NCBI RefSeq assembly: GCF_016863475.1
Contig: NZ_BOOY01000018.1
Span: 186,001-250,000, forward strand
Length of the DNA stretch: 64,000 nucleotides
Direction: 5' to 3'
Source: Spirilliplanes yamanashiensis
Lineage (GTDB): Bacteria; Actinomycetota; Actinomycetes; Mycobacteriales; Micromonosporaceae
Every line of letters starts with the position of its first letter. Within the stretch, counting starts at the first letter, position 1. Of the stretch, positions 51,118 to 60,915 are shown piece after piece. The notes beneath the pieces are model-generated. The model did not search any database and was not told the DNA's origin. It was given only the letters and a program-made list of their open reading frames with translations. The translations under genes and the position numbers were made by a program.

Positions 51118-51813
51118 ATGACGACCGCCACGATCCGGATCGACGCGTCGCTGCACCCGCTGCTGCCGTCGCGGCACCGGCGCGCCGAGCTGACCGTGCC
51201 CGCCGACGGGGTGGCCACGGTGGGGCACGCGGTGGAGTCGCTGGGGCTGCCGCGCACCGAGATCGGCCCGGTGACCGTCGGTGGCGCGCCCGCGGATCCC
51301 GGGCGCCGGCTGGCGCCGGGCGACGTCGTCGGCGTCGCGCCCGTGCCGCGGCCGCAGCCGATGGCGTTCCCGCGGTTCGTGCTGGACGTGCACTTCGGCA
51401 CGCTGGCCCGGCGGATGCGGCTGCTCGGCATCGACACGGCGTACCGCAACGACGCCGACGACCCGGAGCTGGTCGAGCAGGCGATCGCCGAGGGCCGCAT
51501 CCTGCTCACCCAGGACCGGGGGCTGCTGCGCCGCCGGGCGCTGCCGCAGGGCGCCCTGATCCCCGCCGGCGACCCGGACGCCCAGCTGGCCGACGTGCTG
51601 GACCGGTTCGCGCCGCCGCTGGCGCCGTGGACGCGCTGCCCGGCGTGCAACGGCCTGCTGCGCCCGGTCGCCAAGGAGGCGGTCGCCGACCGGCTGGAGC
51701 CGGGCACCCGGGACGCGTTCGACGCGTTCTCGCAGTGCGCGGACTGCGCGCGGGTCTACTGGCGCGGCGCGCACGCCGACCGGCTGGACGCGGTGGTGAC
51801 CGCGGCCGGCTAG
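51118..51813 (+). CDS. Mut7-C RNase-domain protein with ubiquitin-like N terminus
   Basis: A 231-residue protein. Residues 1-85 are ubiquitin-like (Ub-Mut7-C), and 85-150 are a PIN-like Mut7-C domain with FVLDVHFGTLARRMRLLGID and LLTQDRGLLRRR carrying acidic catalytic residues. A zinc ribbon follows (CPACNG...CADC). Proposed as an RNase; targets unknown. CACGAT 7 bases before this ATG selects it over the ATG at 51109. Confidence 0.85.
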   Translation: MTTATIRIDASLHPLLPSRHRRAELTVPADGVATVGHAVESLGLPRTEIGPVTVGGAPADPGRRLAPGDVVGVAPVPRPQPMAFPRFVLDVHFGTLARRMRLLGIDTAYRNDADDPELVEQAIAEGRILLTQDRGLLRRRALPQGALIPAGDPDAQLADVLDRFAPPLAPWTRCPACNGLLRPVAKEAVADRLEPGTRDAFDAFSQCADCARVYWRGAHADRLDAVVTAAG

Positions 51814-52712
51814 AGCCGGGCGGCGATGCCGTCCGCGAGCCGCTCGGCGCACCGCGGCGCGACGTCGAAGAACAGGGACGGCTCGGTCAGCTCCAGCTCC
51901 AGCAGCCGGGGTTCGCCGTCGGGGCCGGGGATGAGGTCGACGCGGGCGTACAGCAGCCGGTCGGCGCCGCCCGGCACGGCCGCCAGCACCCGCCCGGCCA
52001 CGGCCAGCTCGGCGTCCGACGGCTCGCGGGCGGTGATCCGCTCGGTCCGGTAGAGCCCGTCGACGCCGGCGTCCGGGCCGTCGAGCAGGGCGTCCTTGCG
52101 GATGGCGTGGCTGAGGCCGAGCCGGCCGTCCGCGCCGGAGGTGAAGACGAGGGCCGTCTCGCCGACGGTGTCGACGGCCGCCAGGTACGGCTGCACCATG
52201 GCGACCCGCCCCGCCCGGCCGAGCCGCTCGACGTGCGCGGCGGCCAGCGCGGCCTCGGCGGGCATCGCGTAGCGGCCGGTGTCGCGGCCACCGGCGCTGA
52301 CGGTCGGCTTGACCACCCACTCGCCGGTGCCGGGGGCGGTCCAGGACTCCCCCGGCGCCACCCAGCCGGTGTCGACGACGGGCAGGCCGGCCAGGTCGCG
52401 CAGGTACTGCTTGTCGGTGTTCCAGGCGACGACGTCGGCCGGGTTCGCCAGCGCGGGCACGGTGGCCGCCCAGGCGAGGAAGGCGTCGCGCCGGTCGGTG
52501 TAGTCCCACGGCGAGCGCAGCACGACCAGGGAGTAGGCGGCCCAGTCGGCGCCCGGGGCGTCCCACGGCACGGCCTCGACGGCGACGCCGCGCCGGGCCA
52601 GGGCGTCGGCCAGCGGCTGGTCCCCGTGGTCGACGCCCGGCAGTTCGGCGCACGTGACGAAGGCGACCCGGGAACCATCCCGGGTCGCGCGGTGGACGGG
52701 GGGAAGACTCAA
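51810..52712 (-). CDS. ATP-grasp domain protein
   Basis: A 300-residue ATP-grasp ligase-like protein: N-terminal SPWDYTDRRDAFLAW, a phosphate-binding region VVKPTVSAGGRDTGRY, and a metal-binding end YARVDLIPGPDGEPRLLELELTEPSLFF. This matches the group of bacterial RimK/Cps-like proteins encoded near one-carbon or peptide modification genes. The TTG start overlaps the stop of the upstream gene (TTGA); no better in-frame start exists. It may couple an amino group to a carboxylate. Confidence 0.82.
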   Translation of the reverse strand: MSLPPVHRATRDGSRVAFVTCAELPGVDHGDQPLADALARRGVAVEAVPWDAPGADWAAYSLVVLRSPWDYTDRRDAFLAWAATVPALANPADVVAWNTDKQYLRDLAGLPVVDTGWVAPGESWTAPGTGEWVVKPTVSAGGRDTGRYAMPAEAALAAAHVERLGRAGRVAMVQPYLAAVDTVGETALVFTSGADGRLGLSHAIRKDALLDGPDAGVDGLYRTERITAREPSDAELAVAGRVLAAVPGGADRLLYARVDLIPGPDGEPRLLELELTEPSLFFDVAPRCAERLADGIAARL

Positions 52713-53035
52713 CGGGCCATGCTGCGGCGGGCCATGCTCCGCCAGAGGTCGTTGCTGGGGCGCATCTGCTCCATGAGCTCGCGCTCCCACTCGTTCTCCA
52801 CTTCGACGCCCGCGGTGGCGCAGGCCTTGCGAGCGGTGTCGGTGCCGTCGGCGAACTGGTCGGTCCACTCGCCGTCCGAACCCACCAGGACGATCCGGGC
52901 GCCGCGCTTGCCGACGTACTCGATGACCGCCTTGGCGCCGCCGTGTCCGGCGGCGAACGACTTGATCCCCGCGACGAGCGTGTTGCCCGTGTGGGTCGAG
53001 CCGGCGGCCGTAGTCGTATCGGAACCTTCTGCCAT
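52709..53035 (-). CDS. conserved hypothetical protein
   Basis: A 108-residue protein: an acidic Ser/Thr-rich N terminus, then AVIEYVGKRGARIVLVGSDG, a short alpha/beta segment, and an Arg/Met-rich C terminus ending in a repeated SMAR. It has no family I recognise. It starts at an ATG with TAGGCT 7 bases upstream, so the longer ORF to 53119 is rejected. It is coupled to the ATP-grasp gene by TTGA, suggesting that the two work together. Confidence 0.68.
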   Translation of the reverse strand: MAEGSDTTTAAGSTHTGNTLVAGIKSFAAGHGGAKAVIEYVGKRGARIVLVGSDGEWTDQFADGTDTARKACATAGVEVENEWERELMEQMRPSNDLWRSMARRSMAR

Positions 53036-53220
53036 GAGATGCAGCCTAAGCAGGTCTCGCGCGCACAACGGCCATTCTGTGCGACTTTCGTGACTCAGAT
53101 AACCCGCAGGTTTACGCATCGAGCGAAGCGATTACGCCCGATTCACGCGGCTTTAACACCATAGTTCGGCCACGAAAAACGATCACTTTCCGTCACGCAG
53201 CGCTATCCGTAACGCGCAGG

Positions 53221-54216
53221 TCAGATGAGCGCGTCGACCGCCACGGCGAGGAACAGAACGGTCAGATACGTGATGGACCAGTGGAACAGCCGCATCGGGC
53301 GCAGCGGCGCACCGGAGCGCGACCGGGCCACCAATCGATGGGCTTCGACCAGGAAGAACGCGCCCGACACCAGCGCCACCACGCCGTAGACGGGGCTCAT
53401 CCCCAACGGCCAGGCCGCCACGGACGCCGCCACGGTCAGCCAGGTGAAGATCACGATCTCGCGGTTGACCCGGGTCGTGGAGGCGACCACGGGGAGCATC
53501 GGAATGCCGGCCCGCGCGTAGTCGTCCTTGTACTTGATGGCCAATGCGTAGAAGTGCGGCATTTGCCAGAAGAAAACGACCGCGAAAAACGCCCACGCAC
53601 CGGGGGCGAGCCCGCCGGTCACCGCCGCCCAGCCGATCAGCACCGGCGCGGCGCCGCAGATGCCGCCCCAGAAGGTGTTCTGCGGGGTCGTGCGCTTGAG
53701 CCACAGCGTGTAGACGAGGTCGTAGTAGGCGATCGCCGCGGCCGTCAGGGCCGTGGCCAGCCAGTTCGTGAAAACACCCATGACGGCGACCGACACCGCG
53801 GCGAGCGTCAGCCCGAAGACCAGCGCCGCCCGCGGCGTGACGCTGTGCGCCGGCAGCGGGCGCCGCTTCGTGCGCCGCATCAGCTGGTCGATGTCGCGGT
53901 CGATGTAGCAGTTCAGCGCGCTCGCGGCGCCGCCGGCCAGCGTGCCGCCGACCAGCACGACCAGCACCAGGCCCAGGTCGGGCATGCCGCCCGCGGCGAG
54001 CATCATCGCCGGCACCGTGGTGACGAGCAGCAGCTCGATGATCCGCGGCTTCATCAGCGACACGTACGCCGCCACGACCGCGCGCACGTCGCGCCGGCCC
54101 GCCGCCTGGGCGCCCGCCGTCCCGGTCGCCGTCGCGGTCGCCGCCACGTACGGGTCGCGCAGGACGACCGGCCGCTGCGGGCGCCCTGAGGCGGGGCGCT
54201 CGGTGATCATGCTCAC
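53221..54216 (-). CDS. ctaB: protoheme IX farnesyltransferase
   Basis: A 331-residue UbiA-type prenyltransferase that makes heme O from heme B. The Asp-rich motif [21 protein letters not shown] (NxxxDxxxD form) and the second motif [16 protein letters not shown] are present. Nine hydrophobic segments. The GTG start has GGAAGGTGG 6 bases upstream; the ATG two codons later is an alternative. The first 50 residues are Thr/Ala-rich and lack membrane segments. It is divergent from tkt. Confidence 0.93.
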   Translation of the reverse strand: MSMITERPASGRPQRPVVLRDPYVAATATATGTAGAQAAGRRDVRAVVAAYVSLMKPRIIELLLVTTVPAMMLAAGGMPDLGLVLVVLVGGTLAGGAASALNCYIDRDIDQLMRRTKRRPLPAHSVTPRAALVFGLTLAAVSVAVMGVFTNWLATALTAAAIAYYDLVYTLWLKRTTPQNTFWGGICGAAPVLIGWAAVTGGLAPGAWAFFAVVFFWQMPHFYALAIKYKDDYARAGIPMLPVVASTTRVNREIVIFTWLTVAASVAAWPLGMSPVYGVVALVSGAFFLVEAHRLVARSRSGAPLRPMRLFHWSITYLTVLFLAVAVDALI

Positions 54217-54311
54217 GTACTGCCACCTTCCGGCGTTGGGCGCTGGCGGTTCAACGCCGGGGCGCTGCGCGGGACGCGGCCGCTGGAGGCACGGACGCGG
54301 TACAGCAGCAC
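54213..54311 (-). CDS. possible leader ORF before ctaB
   Basis: Thirty-two codons beginning with GTG 8 bases after TAGTCT and ending in a TGA that overlaps the ctaB GTG. The spacing resembles the leaderless pattern and the overlap would couple translation. The peptide has no recognisable feature. Confidence 0.25.
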   Translation of the reverse strand: MLLYRVRASSGRVPRSAPALNRQRPTPEGGST

Positions 54312-54517
54312 GCCCGGACAGACTACGCGCAGCCCGGGCCGCTGATCGGCCGACCCGGCAGGCGTGCACGCGGTCACATTCCGGGGGACGATGCGGTCAG
54401 GCCCTGCGTTCGCTCTCAGCTTGTGGTCCCGTCGGCGCGAAGCGGACCCACGTTTAGCCGCACTCGATAGGGTCAAAACCATAGGGTTCCGCCCACATGC
54501 CGAGGAGTACAACCGAC
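54217..54517. other. divergent promoter region between ctaB and tkt
   Basis: About 300 bases. Minus side: TAGTCT at 54320-54325, the likely ctaB -10. Plus side: TAGGGT at 54468-54473, a possible tkt -10, with ATAGGGT repeated 13 bases later. GAGGAG at 54502-54507 is the ribosome site used to select the tkt start. No gene other than the leader ORF above is suggested. Confidence 0.45.
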
Positions 54518-56650
54518 GTGGTTGCCACAGACGCTGCACTGAACTGGTCCGACCTCGACCGCCGGGCGGTCGACACCGTCCGCGTGCTGGCCATGGACGC
54601 CGTCGAGAAATCCGGCAACGGCCACCCGGGCACGGCCATGAGCCTCGCCCCCGCGGCGTACCTGCTGTTCAACCGGGTCATGCGGCACGACCCGTCCGAC
54701 CACAACTGGCCGGGCCGGGACCGCTTCGTGCTCTCCTGCGGACACTCCAGCCTGACCCTCTACATCCAGCTCTACCTGGCCGGCTACGGCCTCAGCCTCG
54801 ACGACCTGTCCTCGCTGCGGCAGTGGGGCTCGCTCACCCCGGGCCACCCGGAGCACGGGCACACCCCGGGCGTCGAGACCACCACCGGCCCGCTCGGCCA
54901 GGGCATCGGCAACGCGGTCGGCATGGCCATGGCGGCCCGCCGCGAGCGCGGCCTGCTCGACCCGGACGCCGCGCCGGGCGCGTCGGTCTTCGACCACAAC
55001 ATCTGGTGCATCGCCAGCGACGGCGACATCGAGGAGGGCATCAGCCACGAGGTCAGCGCCATCGCCGGCCACCAGAAGCTGGGCAACCTCACGCTGATCT
55101 GGGACGACAACGAGATCTCCATCGAGGACGACACGAAGATCGCCAAGAGCGAGGACGTGGCGGCCCGGTACGAGGCGTACGGCTGGCACGTGCAGACCGT
55201 CGACTGGCGCGGCGGGCACGAGGCCGCCGACGGCGCCTACGCGGAGGACGTCGAGGCGCTGTACGCGGCGCTGCAGGCCGCCAAGGCCGAGACCGGCCGG
55301 CCGTCGTTCATCGCGCTGCGCACCATCATCGGGTGGCCGGCGCCGAACAAGCAGAACACCGGCAAGATCCACGGCTCCGCGCTCGGCGCCGACGAGGTCA
55401 AGGCCACCAAGGAGATCCTCGGCTTCGACCCGGCGCAGAACTTCGCCGTCGACGACAAGGTCCTCGCCCACGCCCGCGAGGTGGTCAGCCGCGGCCAGGC
55501 CGCGCGCACCGAGTGGGAGCAGGCGTACGCGTCCTGGGCGTCGGCGAACCCGGAGCGCAAGGCGCTGCACGAGCGCCTGTCGACGCGCACCCTGCCCGCC
55601 GGCTGGGCCGACTCGCTGCCGGAGTTCCCCGCCGACGCCAAGGGCGTCGCCACCCGCGCCGCGTCCGGCAAGGTGCTCGACGCGCTGGCGGGAGTCCTGC
55701 CCGAGCTGTGGGGCGGCTCGGCCGACCTGGCCGAGAGCAACAACACCACGATGAAGGGCGAGCCGTCCTTCATCCCGGCCGAGTTCGCCACCAAGGCGTT
55801 CCCCGGCGACGAGTACGGCCGCACGCTGCACTTCGGCATCCGCGAGCACGGCATGGGCGCGATCCTCAACGGCATCGTGCTGCACGGCGGCACGCGCCCG
55901 TACGGCGGCACGTTCCTCGTCTTCAGCGACTACATGCGCCCGGCCGTGCGGCTCGCCGCGCTGATGCAGCTGCCGGTCGTCTACGTGTGGACGCACGACT
56001 CGATCGGCCTCGGCGAGGACGGCCCCACGCACCAGCCGATCGAGCACCTGTCCGCGCTGCGCGCCATCCCGGGCCTCGACGTGGTGCGCCCGGGCGACGC
56101 CAACGAGACCGCGTACGCCTGGCGCGGCGCGCTCGAGCACACCGACCGGCCGACGGCGCTGGCGCTGTCCCGGCAGAACCTGCCCACGCTCGACCGCTCG
56201 CAGTTCGCCTCCGCCGAGGGCACCCTCAAGGGCGGCTACATCCTGGCCGAGGCCACCGGCGGCGAGCCGAAGGTCATCCTCATCGCGTCCGGCTCGGAGC
56301 TGCAGATCGCCGTGGCCGCCCGCGAGCGGCTGGAGGCCGAGGGCACCCCGACGCGGGTCGTCTCGATGCCGTGCCAGGAGTGGTTCGACGCCCAGGACCA
56401 GGCGTACCGGCAGACCGTCCTGCCCCGCGGCGTGAAGGCCCGGGTCAGCGTCGAGGCCGGCATCGGCATGTCGTGGCGGCACATCGTCGGCGACGTCGGC
56501 GAGACCGTCAGCATCGAGCACTACGGCGCGAGCGCCCCCTACACGGTGCTGTTCGAGCAGTTCGGCTTCACCGCGGACAACGTGGTGGCGAAGGCCCATG
56601 CCTCGCTCGCCCGGGTCAGCGAGATCACCGGCACCACCACCGGCAACTGA
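54518..56650 (+). CDS. tkt: transketolase
   Basis: A 710-residue thiamine-diphosphate enzyme moving two-carbon units in the pentose-phosphate pathway. The TPP motif GDGDIEEGISHE...NLTLIWDDNEIS, the N-terminal KSGNGHPGTAMSLAP and the pyrimidine-domain TFLVFSDYMRPAVR are present. The GTG at 54518 is chosen because GAGGAG lies 10 bases upstream; an ATG at 54497 has no site. It is the first gene of tkt-tal-(pgi)-zwf-opcA-pgl. Confidence 0.95.
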   Translation: MVATDAALNWSDLDRRAVDTVRVLAMDAVEKSGNGHPGTAMSLAPAAYLLFNRVMRHDPSDHNWPGRDRFVLSCGHSSLTLYIQLYLAGYGLSLDDLSSLRQWGSLTPGHPEHGHTPGVETTTGPLGQGIGNAVGMAMAARRERGLLDPDAAPGASVFDHNIWCIASDGDIEEGISHEVSAIAGHQKLGNLTLIWDDNEISIEDDTKIAKSEDVAARYEAYGWHVQTVDWRGGHEAADGAYAEDVEALYAALQAAKAETGRPSFIALRTIIGWPAPNKQNTGKIHGSALGADEVKATKEILGFDPAQNFAVDDKVLAHAREVVSRGQAARTEWEQAYASWASANPERKALHERLSTRTLPAGWADSLPEFPADAKGVATRAASGKVLDALAGVLPELWGGSADLAESNNTTMKGEPSFIPAEFATKAFPGDEYGRTLHFGIREHGMGAILNGIVLHGGTRPYGGTFLVFSDYMRPAVRLAALMQLPVVYVWTHDSIGLGEDGPTHQPIEHLSALRAIPGLDVVRPGDANETAYAWRGALEHTDRPTALALSRQNLPTLDRSQFASAEGTLKGGYILAEATGGEPKVILIASGSELQIAVAARERLEAEGTPTRVVSMPCQEWFDAQDQAYRQTVLPRGVKARVSVEAGIGMSWRHIVGDVGETVSIEHYGASAPYTVLFEQFGFTADNVVAKAHASLARVSEITGTTTGN

Positions 56651-56662
56651 AGGAGTCATCCC

Positions 56663-57808
56663 ATGACCGACAGGCTGGCCGAACTCTCCGCCGCGGGAGT
56701 CGCGGTCTGGATCGACGACCTCTCCCGGGTGCGGCTGACCTCCGGCGGGCTGGACCAGCTCCGCCGGGAGCAGCACGTGGTCGGGGTCACCACCAACCCC
56801 ACGATCTTCGCGAAGGCGCTCGCCGACGCGGACGCGTACGACGAGCAGGTCAAGGACCTGGCGGCGCGCGGCGTGACGGTCGAGGAGGCCGTCCGCATGC
56901 TCACCACGTACGACGTGCGCTGGGCGTGCGACGTCATGCGCCCCGCGTACGACGCCTCGCAGGGCGTCGACGGCCGGGTATCCATCGAGGTGGACCCGCG
57001 GCTGGCGCACGAGACCGACAAGACCGTCGCCGAGGCCAAGGCGCTGTGGTGGCTGGTCGACCGCGAGAACCTGCTCATCAAGATCCCGGCGACGCAGGCG
57101 GGCCTGCCCGCCATCACAGCCGTGCTCGCCGCGGGCATCAGCGTGAACGTGACGCTGATCTTCTCGCTGGAGCGCTACCGCGCCGTCATGGACGCGTTCC
57201 TCGCCGGCCTGGAGCAGGCCAAGGCGAACGGGCACGACCTGACCAAGATGGCGTCCGTGGCGTCGTTCTTCGTGTCCCGCGTGGACGCCGAGATCGACAA
57301 GCGGCTGGACAAGGCCGGCACCGAGGAGGCGAAGGCCCTGCGCGGCAAGGCCGCCGTCGCCAACGCGCAGCTCGCCTACGAGGCGTACAGCGAGGTCTTC
57401 GCGTCCGACCGCTGGCAGGCGCTGGCCGACGCGGGCGCGCACCCGCAGCGGCCGCTGTGGGCGTCCACCTCGACGAAGAACCCGGACTACCGGGACGTGA
57501 TCTACGTCGAGGAGCTCATCGCCCCCGGCACCGTCAACACCATGCCGGAGCCGGTCATCCACGCCTACGCCGACCACGGCGAGCTGGGCGGCGGCGACGC
57601 CGTCACCGGCTCGTACGAGTCCGCCCGCAAGGTCATGGCCGACCTGGCGGCCGCCGGCGTCGACTACGACGACGTGGTGAAGGTGCTGGAGGACGAGGGC
57701 GTCGACAAGTTCGAGCAGAGCTGGGGCGAGCTGCTCGACGGCGTCCAGAAGTCGCTCGACGCGGCCGCCAAGGGCAAGTCCGACCCGACCGACGCCGCCA
57801 AGGGCTGA
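56663..57808 (+). CDS. tal: transaldolase
   Basis: A 381-residue actinobacterial-type transaldolase that exchanges three-carbon units between sugar phosphates. The Schiff-base Lys is in [11 protein letters not shown] (about residue 140). [13 protein letters not shown] near the N terminus and STKNPDYRD are family motifs. AAGGAG precedes the ATG, and the gene follows tkt by 12 bases. Confidence 0.95.
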   Translation: MTDRLAELSAAGVAVWIDDLSRVRLTSGGLDQLRREQHVVGVTTNPTIFAKALADADAYDEQVKDLAARGVTVEEAVRMLTTYDVRWACDVMRPAYDASQGVDGRVSIEVDPRLAHETDKTVAEAKALWWLVDRENLLIKIPATQAGLPAITAVLAAGISVNVTLIFSLERYRAVMDAFLAGLEQAKANGHDLTKMASVASFFVSRVDAEIDKRLDKAGTEEAKALRGKAAVANAQLAYEAYSEVFASDRWQALADAGAHPQRPLWASTSTKNPDYRDVIYVEELIAPGTVNTMPEPVIHAYADHGELGGGDAVTGSYESARKVMADLAAAGVDYDDVVKVLEDEGVDKFEQSWGELLDGVQKSLDAAAKGKSDPTDAAKG

Positions 57809-57818
57809 CGGCCCGCCG

Positions 57819-59300
57819 ATGGCCCGGCCGCTGCTGGACCACGTGGAGGCGGCGGCCGGACTGGCCGTGTTCGGCGCGGCCGACCCGGCCGCCGGCTCCA
57901 CCCGGGACGCCCTCGTCCGCGCGGGCGTCCCGGGTCTGCTGGCCGGCGCCGACCCGACGCTGTGGGGGCCCGCCGCCGAGGCGGGCGCCCGCGGCGCGCT
58001 CTCCTTCCTCGACACCCGCGCCGCCCGGCAGCTGCTGCCGCAGCTGGCCGAGCTGCGCGCCGAGCTGGCCGACCTCGACCGGGTGGTCGTCGCGGCCGCG
58101 CCGGGCGCGGCCGAGGCCGCCGAGGCCGTCGCCGGCACCCTGGGCCTGCGGCTCACCGTCCTCGCGGGCGCCGGCCCTTCGGCGGTACGCCGGGCGCTGC
58201 GCACCGGCCTGCGCCGCACCCTGCTCGTCGTCGCCGGGGCGTCCCCGGCCACCGACGCCTGCCTGCGTGTCTTCCTGCGGGCCCTGATCGACGCCGGCAC
58301 CAGCGCCGCCGAGGCCGGGCGCCACGCCGTCGTGCTGGCCGCCCCCGGCTCGCCGCTGGCCGAGGAGGCGCTCGCCACCGGGGCGTACCTGCTGCCCGCC
58401 GCCGCGCCCACCCGCTTCGCCGGGCTGTCCGCGCACACCCTCGTGCCCGCCGCGCTGGCCGGCGCCGACGTCGCCGAGCTGCTCGACCAGGCCGAGGCGC
58501 TGCTGCCCGCCCTGCGCGGCGACGACGGCAACCCGGGCCTCGCGCTCGGCGCCGCCCTGGCCGGCGCCCGCGACGCACGCCTCGTGCCCGACGGCTCCGG
58601 GCTCGCCGCGCTCGGCGGCTGGCTGGCCCCGCTGCTCGACCGCTGCGGCGCCGGCAGCGCCGCCCTGGGCGCCGGCGCCACCGGCCCGGCGTTCGGCTAC
58701 GGCGGCGCGCTGCTGCCCGGCCACGTGCCCGCCGCCCGCACCGCCGCCCACGGCCCGCTCGGCGCGCAGTTCACCGCCTGGGCGTACGCCGCCGCGCTGG
58801 CCGCGCACGTGCGCGGACTGGACCCGTTCGCCGAGCCGGCGCCCGCCCTCGACCTGTCCCCCGCCGCCGCGCCCGCGTTCACCGAGGGCGCCGTGCGGGT
58901 GCACACCGGCAGCGGCGCCGGCGACCTGGCCGGCGCGCTGCGCGACCTGCTCACGGGCGACGGGCCGGTCACCGTCGGGGCCGTGCTCGACCGGGACGAC
59001 CACGTGGCCGCCGACGCCCTCGGCCCGCTGCTCGCCGCCGCGTCCGCGCGCCCCGTCACCCTCGCCTGGGGCGCGGGCGCCACCCGCCGCGGCGCGCTGC
59101 TGCAGCTCACCGCCCCGGCGCCCGACGACCTGCCGGTGCCCGGGCGCCCGTACACCCTCGGTGGCCTGGAGGCGGCCCTCGCCGCCGGCGACCGGCGGGC
59201 CGCGGCCGCCGCCGGGCGCGACGTCCTGCACCTCGACCTGGCCGACCCCGCCGCGGGGCTGCGCCAGGTCCTCGCCGCAGCGGAAACGTTGCAGGCGTGA
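57819..59300 (+). CDS. degenerate glucose-6-phosphate isomerase-like protein
   Basis: A 493-residue protein in the operon place of pgi, between tal and zwf. Overall similarity remains (AGADPTLWGPAAEAGARGALS, RFAGLSAHTLVPAALAGADVAELLDQAEAL), but key PGI motifs have gone: the GMGGSS loop reads AAAPGAA (92-98), the SKSGxTxET loop reads AGASPAT (139-145), ESTGK is absent near 273-279, and the E-x-x-x-A-x-A-x-A-G segment lacks its Glu near 318-325. The frame is intact and GC-rich at third positions, so it is not an obvious pseudogene. It may be a pseudoenzyme, a regulator or a structural partner of Zwf. Confidence 0.72.
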   Translation: MARPLLDHVEAAAGLAVFGAADPAAGSTRDALVRAGVPGLLAGADPTLWGPAAEAGARGALSFLDTRAARQLLPQLAELRAELADLDRVVVAAAPGAAEAAEAVAGTLGLRLTVLAGAGPSAVRRALRTGLRRTLLVVAGASPATDACLRVFLRALIDAGTSAAEAGRHAVVLAAPGSPLAEEALATGAYLLPAAAPTRFAGLSAHTLVPAALAGADVAELLDQAEALLPALRGDDGNPGLALGAALAGARDARLVPDGSGLAALGGWLAPLLDRCGAGSAALGAGATGPAFGYGGALLPGHVPAARTAAHGPLGAQFTAWAYAAALAAHVRGLDPFAEPAPALDLSPAAAPAFTEGAVRVHTGSGAGDLAGALRDLLTGDGPVTVGAVLDRDDHVAADALGPLLAAASARPVTLAWGAGATRRGALLQLTAPAPDDLPVPGRPYTLGGLEAALAAGDRRAAAAAGRDVLHLDLADPAAGLRQVLAAAETLQA

Positions 59301-59348
59301 CCCTGTCCGTAAACCTGCACGATCGCGAAAAACTGGCAGGATGGAGCC

Positions 59349-60866
59349 GTGGGTAATCCGCTTCGCACAGCTCAGGACCGTCGGCTCCCCCGCATCCCGG
59401 AGCCCTGTGCCCTGGTCATCTTCGGGGTCACCGGTGACCTCTCCCGGAAGAAGCTCATCCCGGCCGTGTACGACCTCGCGAACCGAGGTCTGCTGCCCCC
59501 GGGCTTCGTGGTGCTCGGCTTCGCCCGGCGCGACTGGGGCGACGGCGACTTCGAGTCGCTCGCCTACGCCGCGGCCAAGAAGGGCGCCCGCACCCCGTGG
59601 CGGGAGGAGGTGTGGCAGCGCCTCGCCTCCCAGTTCGTGTTCGTGCCGGGCTCGTTCGACGACGACGCCGCGTTCGACCACCTGCACGACACGCTGAACG
59701 ACCTGCGCGACCGCAACGGCATCGCCGGCAACGTCGCGTTCTACTTCTCCATCCCGCCGGCGGCGTTCCCGCTGGTGCTCAAGCAGCTCGCCCGCACCGG
59801 CATGGCCGACAACGCCAAGTCGGGCGGCTGGCGCCGGGTCGTGGTCGAGAAGCCGTTCGGCAACGACCTGGCCAGCGCCATGGAGCTCAACCAGCTGGTC
59901 GACAGCGTGTTCACCCCGCAGGACGTGTTCCGCATCGACCACTACCTCGGCAAGGAAACTGTCCAGAACATCCTGGCGCTGCGCTTCGCCAACAACCTGT
60001 TCGAGCCCACCTGGAACTCCAAGTACGTGGACTCGGTGCAGATCACCATGGCCGAGGACGTCGGCATCGGCACCCGGGCCGGCTTCTACGACGCCGCCGG
60101 CGCCGCCCGCGACGTGCTGCAGAACCACCTGCTCCAGCTCCTCGCCCTGGTGGCGATGGAGGAGCCTACCTCGTTCGACCCCAACGAGATCCGGGCCGAG
60201 AAGCTGAAGGTGCTCAAGGCGGTCGCCCTGCCGAAGGACATCGAGCTGGGTTCCGTGCGCGGGCAGTACCTGGCCGGCTGGGTCGCGGGCGAACGCGCCG
60301 TCGGCTACCTGGAGGAGGCGAACATCCCGCCGGACTCCACCACCGAGACCTACGTCGCCGTCGAGCTGCACATCCAGAACCGCCGGTGGGCGGGCGTGCC
60401 GTTCTACGTGCGCTGCGGCAAGCGCATGCCGCGCCGCGTCACCGAGATTGCCGTGCTGTTCAAGAAGGCGCCGCACCTGCCGTTCAACCCGGCCGACGTC
60501 GAGATGCTGGGCAACAACCAGCTCGTCATCCGCGTGCAGCCCGACGAGGGCGTGGTGCTGAAGTTCGGCTCGAAGGTGCCGGGCACGGCGATGGAGGTCC
60601 GCGACATCGCGATGGACTTCCAGTACGGCGAGGCGTTCACCGAGTCCAGCCCCGAGGCGTACGAGCGGCTGGTCCTCGACGTCCTCATCGGCGACCGCAC
60701 CCTGTTCCCGGACGCCGCCGAGGTCGAGCAGTCGTGGCGCGTCGTCGACCCGCTCGAGGACGCGTGGAAGGGCACGACGCCGGAGCCGTACCGCTCGGGC
60801 GAATGGGGGCCGCGGGCGGCCGACGAGCTGCTGGCCCGCGAGGGCCGCACGTGGAGGCGAGCATGA
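59349..60866 (+). CDS. zwf: glucose-6-phosphate 1-dehydrogenase
   Basis: A 505-residue enzyme making 6-phosphogluconolactone and reduced nicotinamide cofactor. The nucleotide motif is FGVTGDLSRKKLIPA, and the substrate motif RIDHYLGKETVQN carries the catalytic His. A GTG start with CAGGAT 6 bases upstream suggests an internal leaderless promoter in the 48-base gap after the Pgi-like gene. OpcA, encoded downstream, is needed for its assembly. Confidence 0.95.
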   Translation: MGNPLRTAQDRRLPRIPEPCALVIFGVTGDLSRKKLIPAVYDLANRGLLPPGFVVLGFARRDWGDGDFESLAYAAAKKGARTPWREEVWQRLASQFVFVPGSFDDDAAFDHLHDTLNDLRDRNGIAGNVAFYFSIPPAAFPLVLKQLARTGMADNAKSGGWRRVVVEKPFGNDLASAMELNQLVDSVFTPQDVFRIDHYLGKETVQNILALRFANNLFEPTWNSKYVDSVQITMAEDVGIGTRAGFYDAAGAARDVLQNHLLQLLALVAMEEPTSFDPNEIRAEKLKVLKAVALPKDIELGSVRGQYLAGWVAGERAVGYLEEANIPPDSTTETYVAVELHIQNRRWAGVPFYVRCGKRMPRRVTEIAVLFKKAPHLPFNPADVEMLGNNQLVIRVQPDEGVVLKFGSKVPGTAMEVRDIAMDFQYGEAFTESSPEAYERLVLDVLIGDRTLFPDAAEVEQSWRVVDPLEDAWKGTTPEPYRSGEWGPRAADELLAREGRTWRRA

Positions 60867-60915
60867 GCTGCGCCGTCGGCGGCGGCTCCGCCGCCGCGGG
60901 CCCGCCCGCCTTCCT

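Noticed and set aside
54468-54487. ATAGGGT repeated before tkt
   Set aside because: Two copies 13 bases apart may be only a -10 and its echo. There is too little evidence to call an operator.
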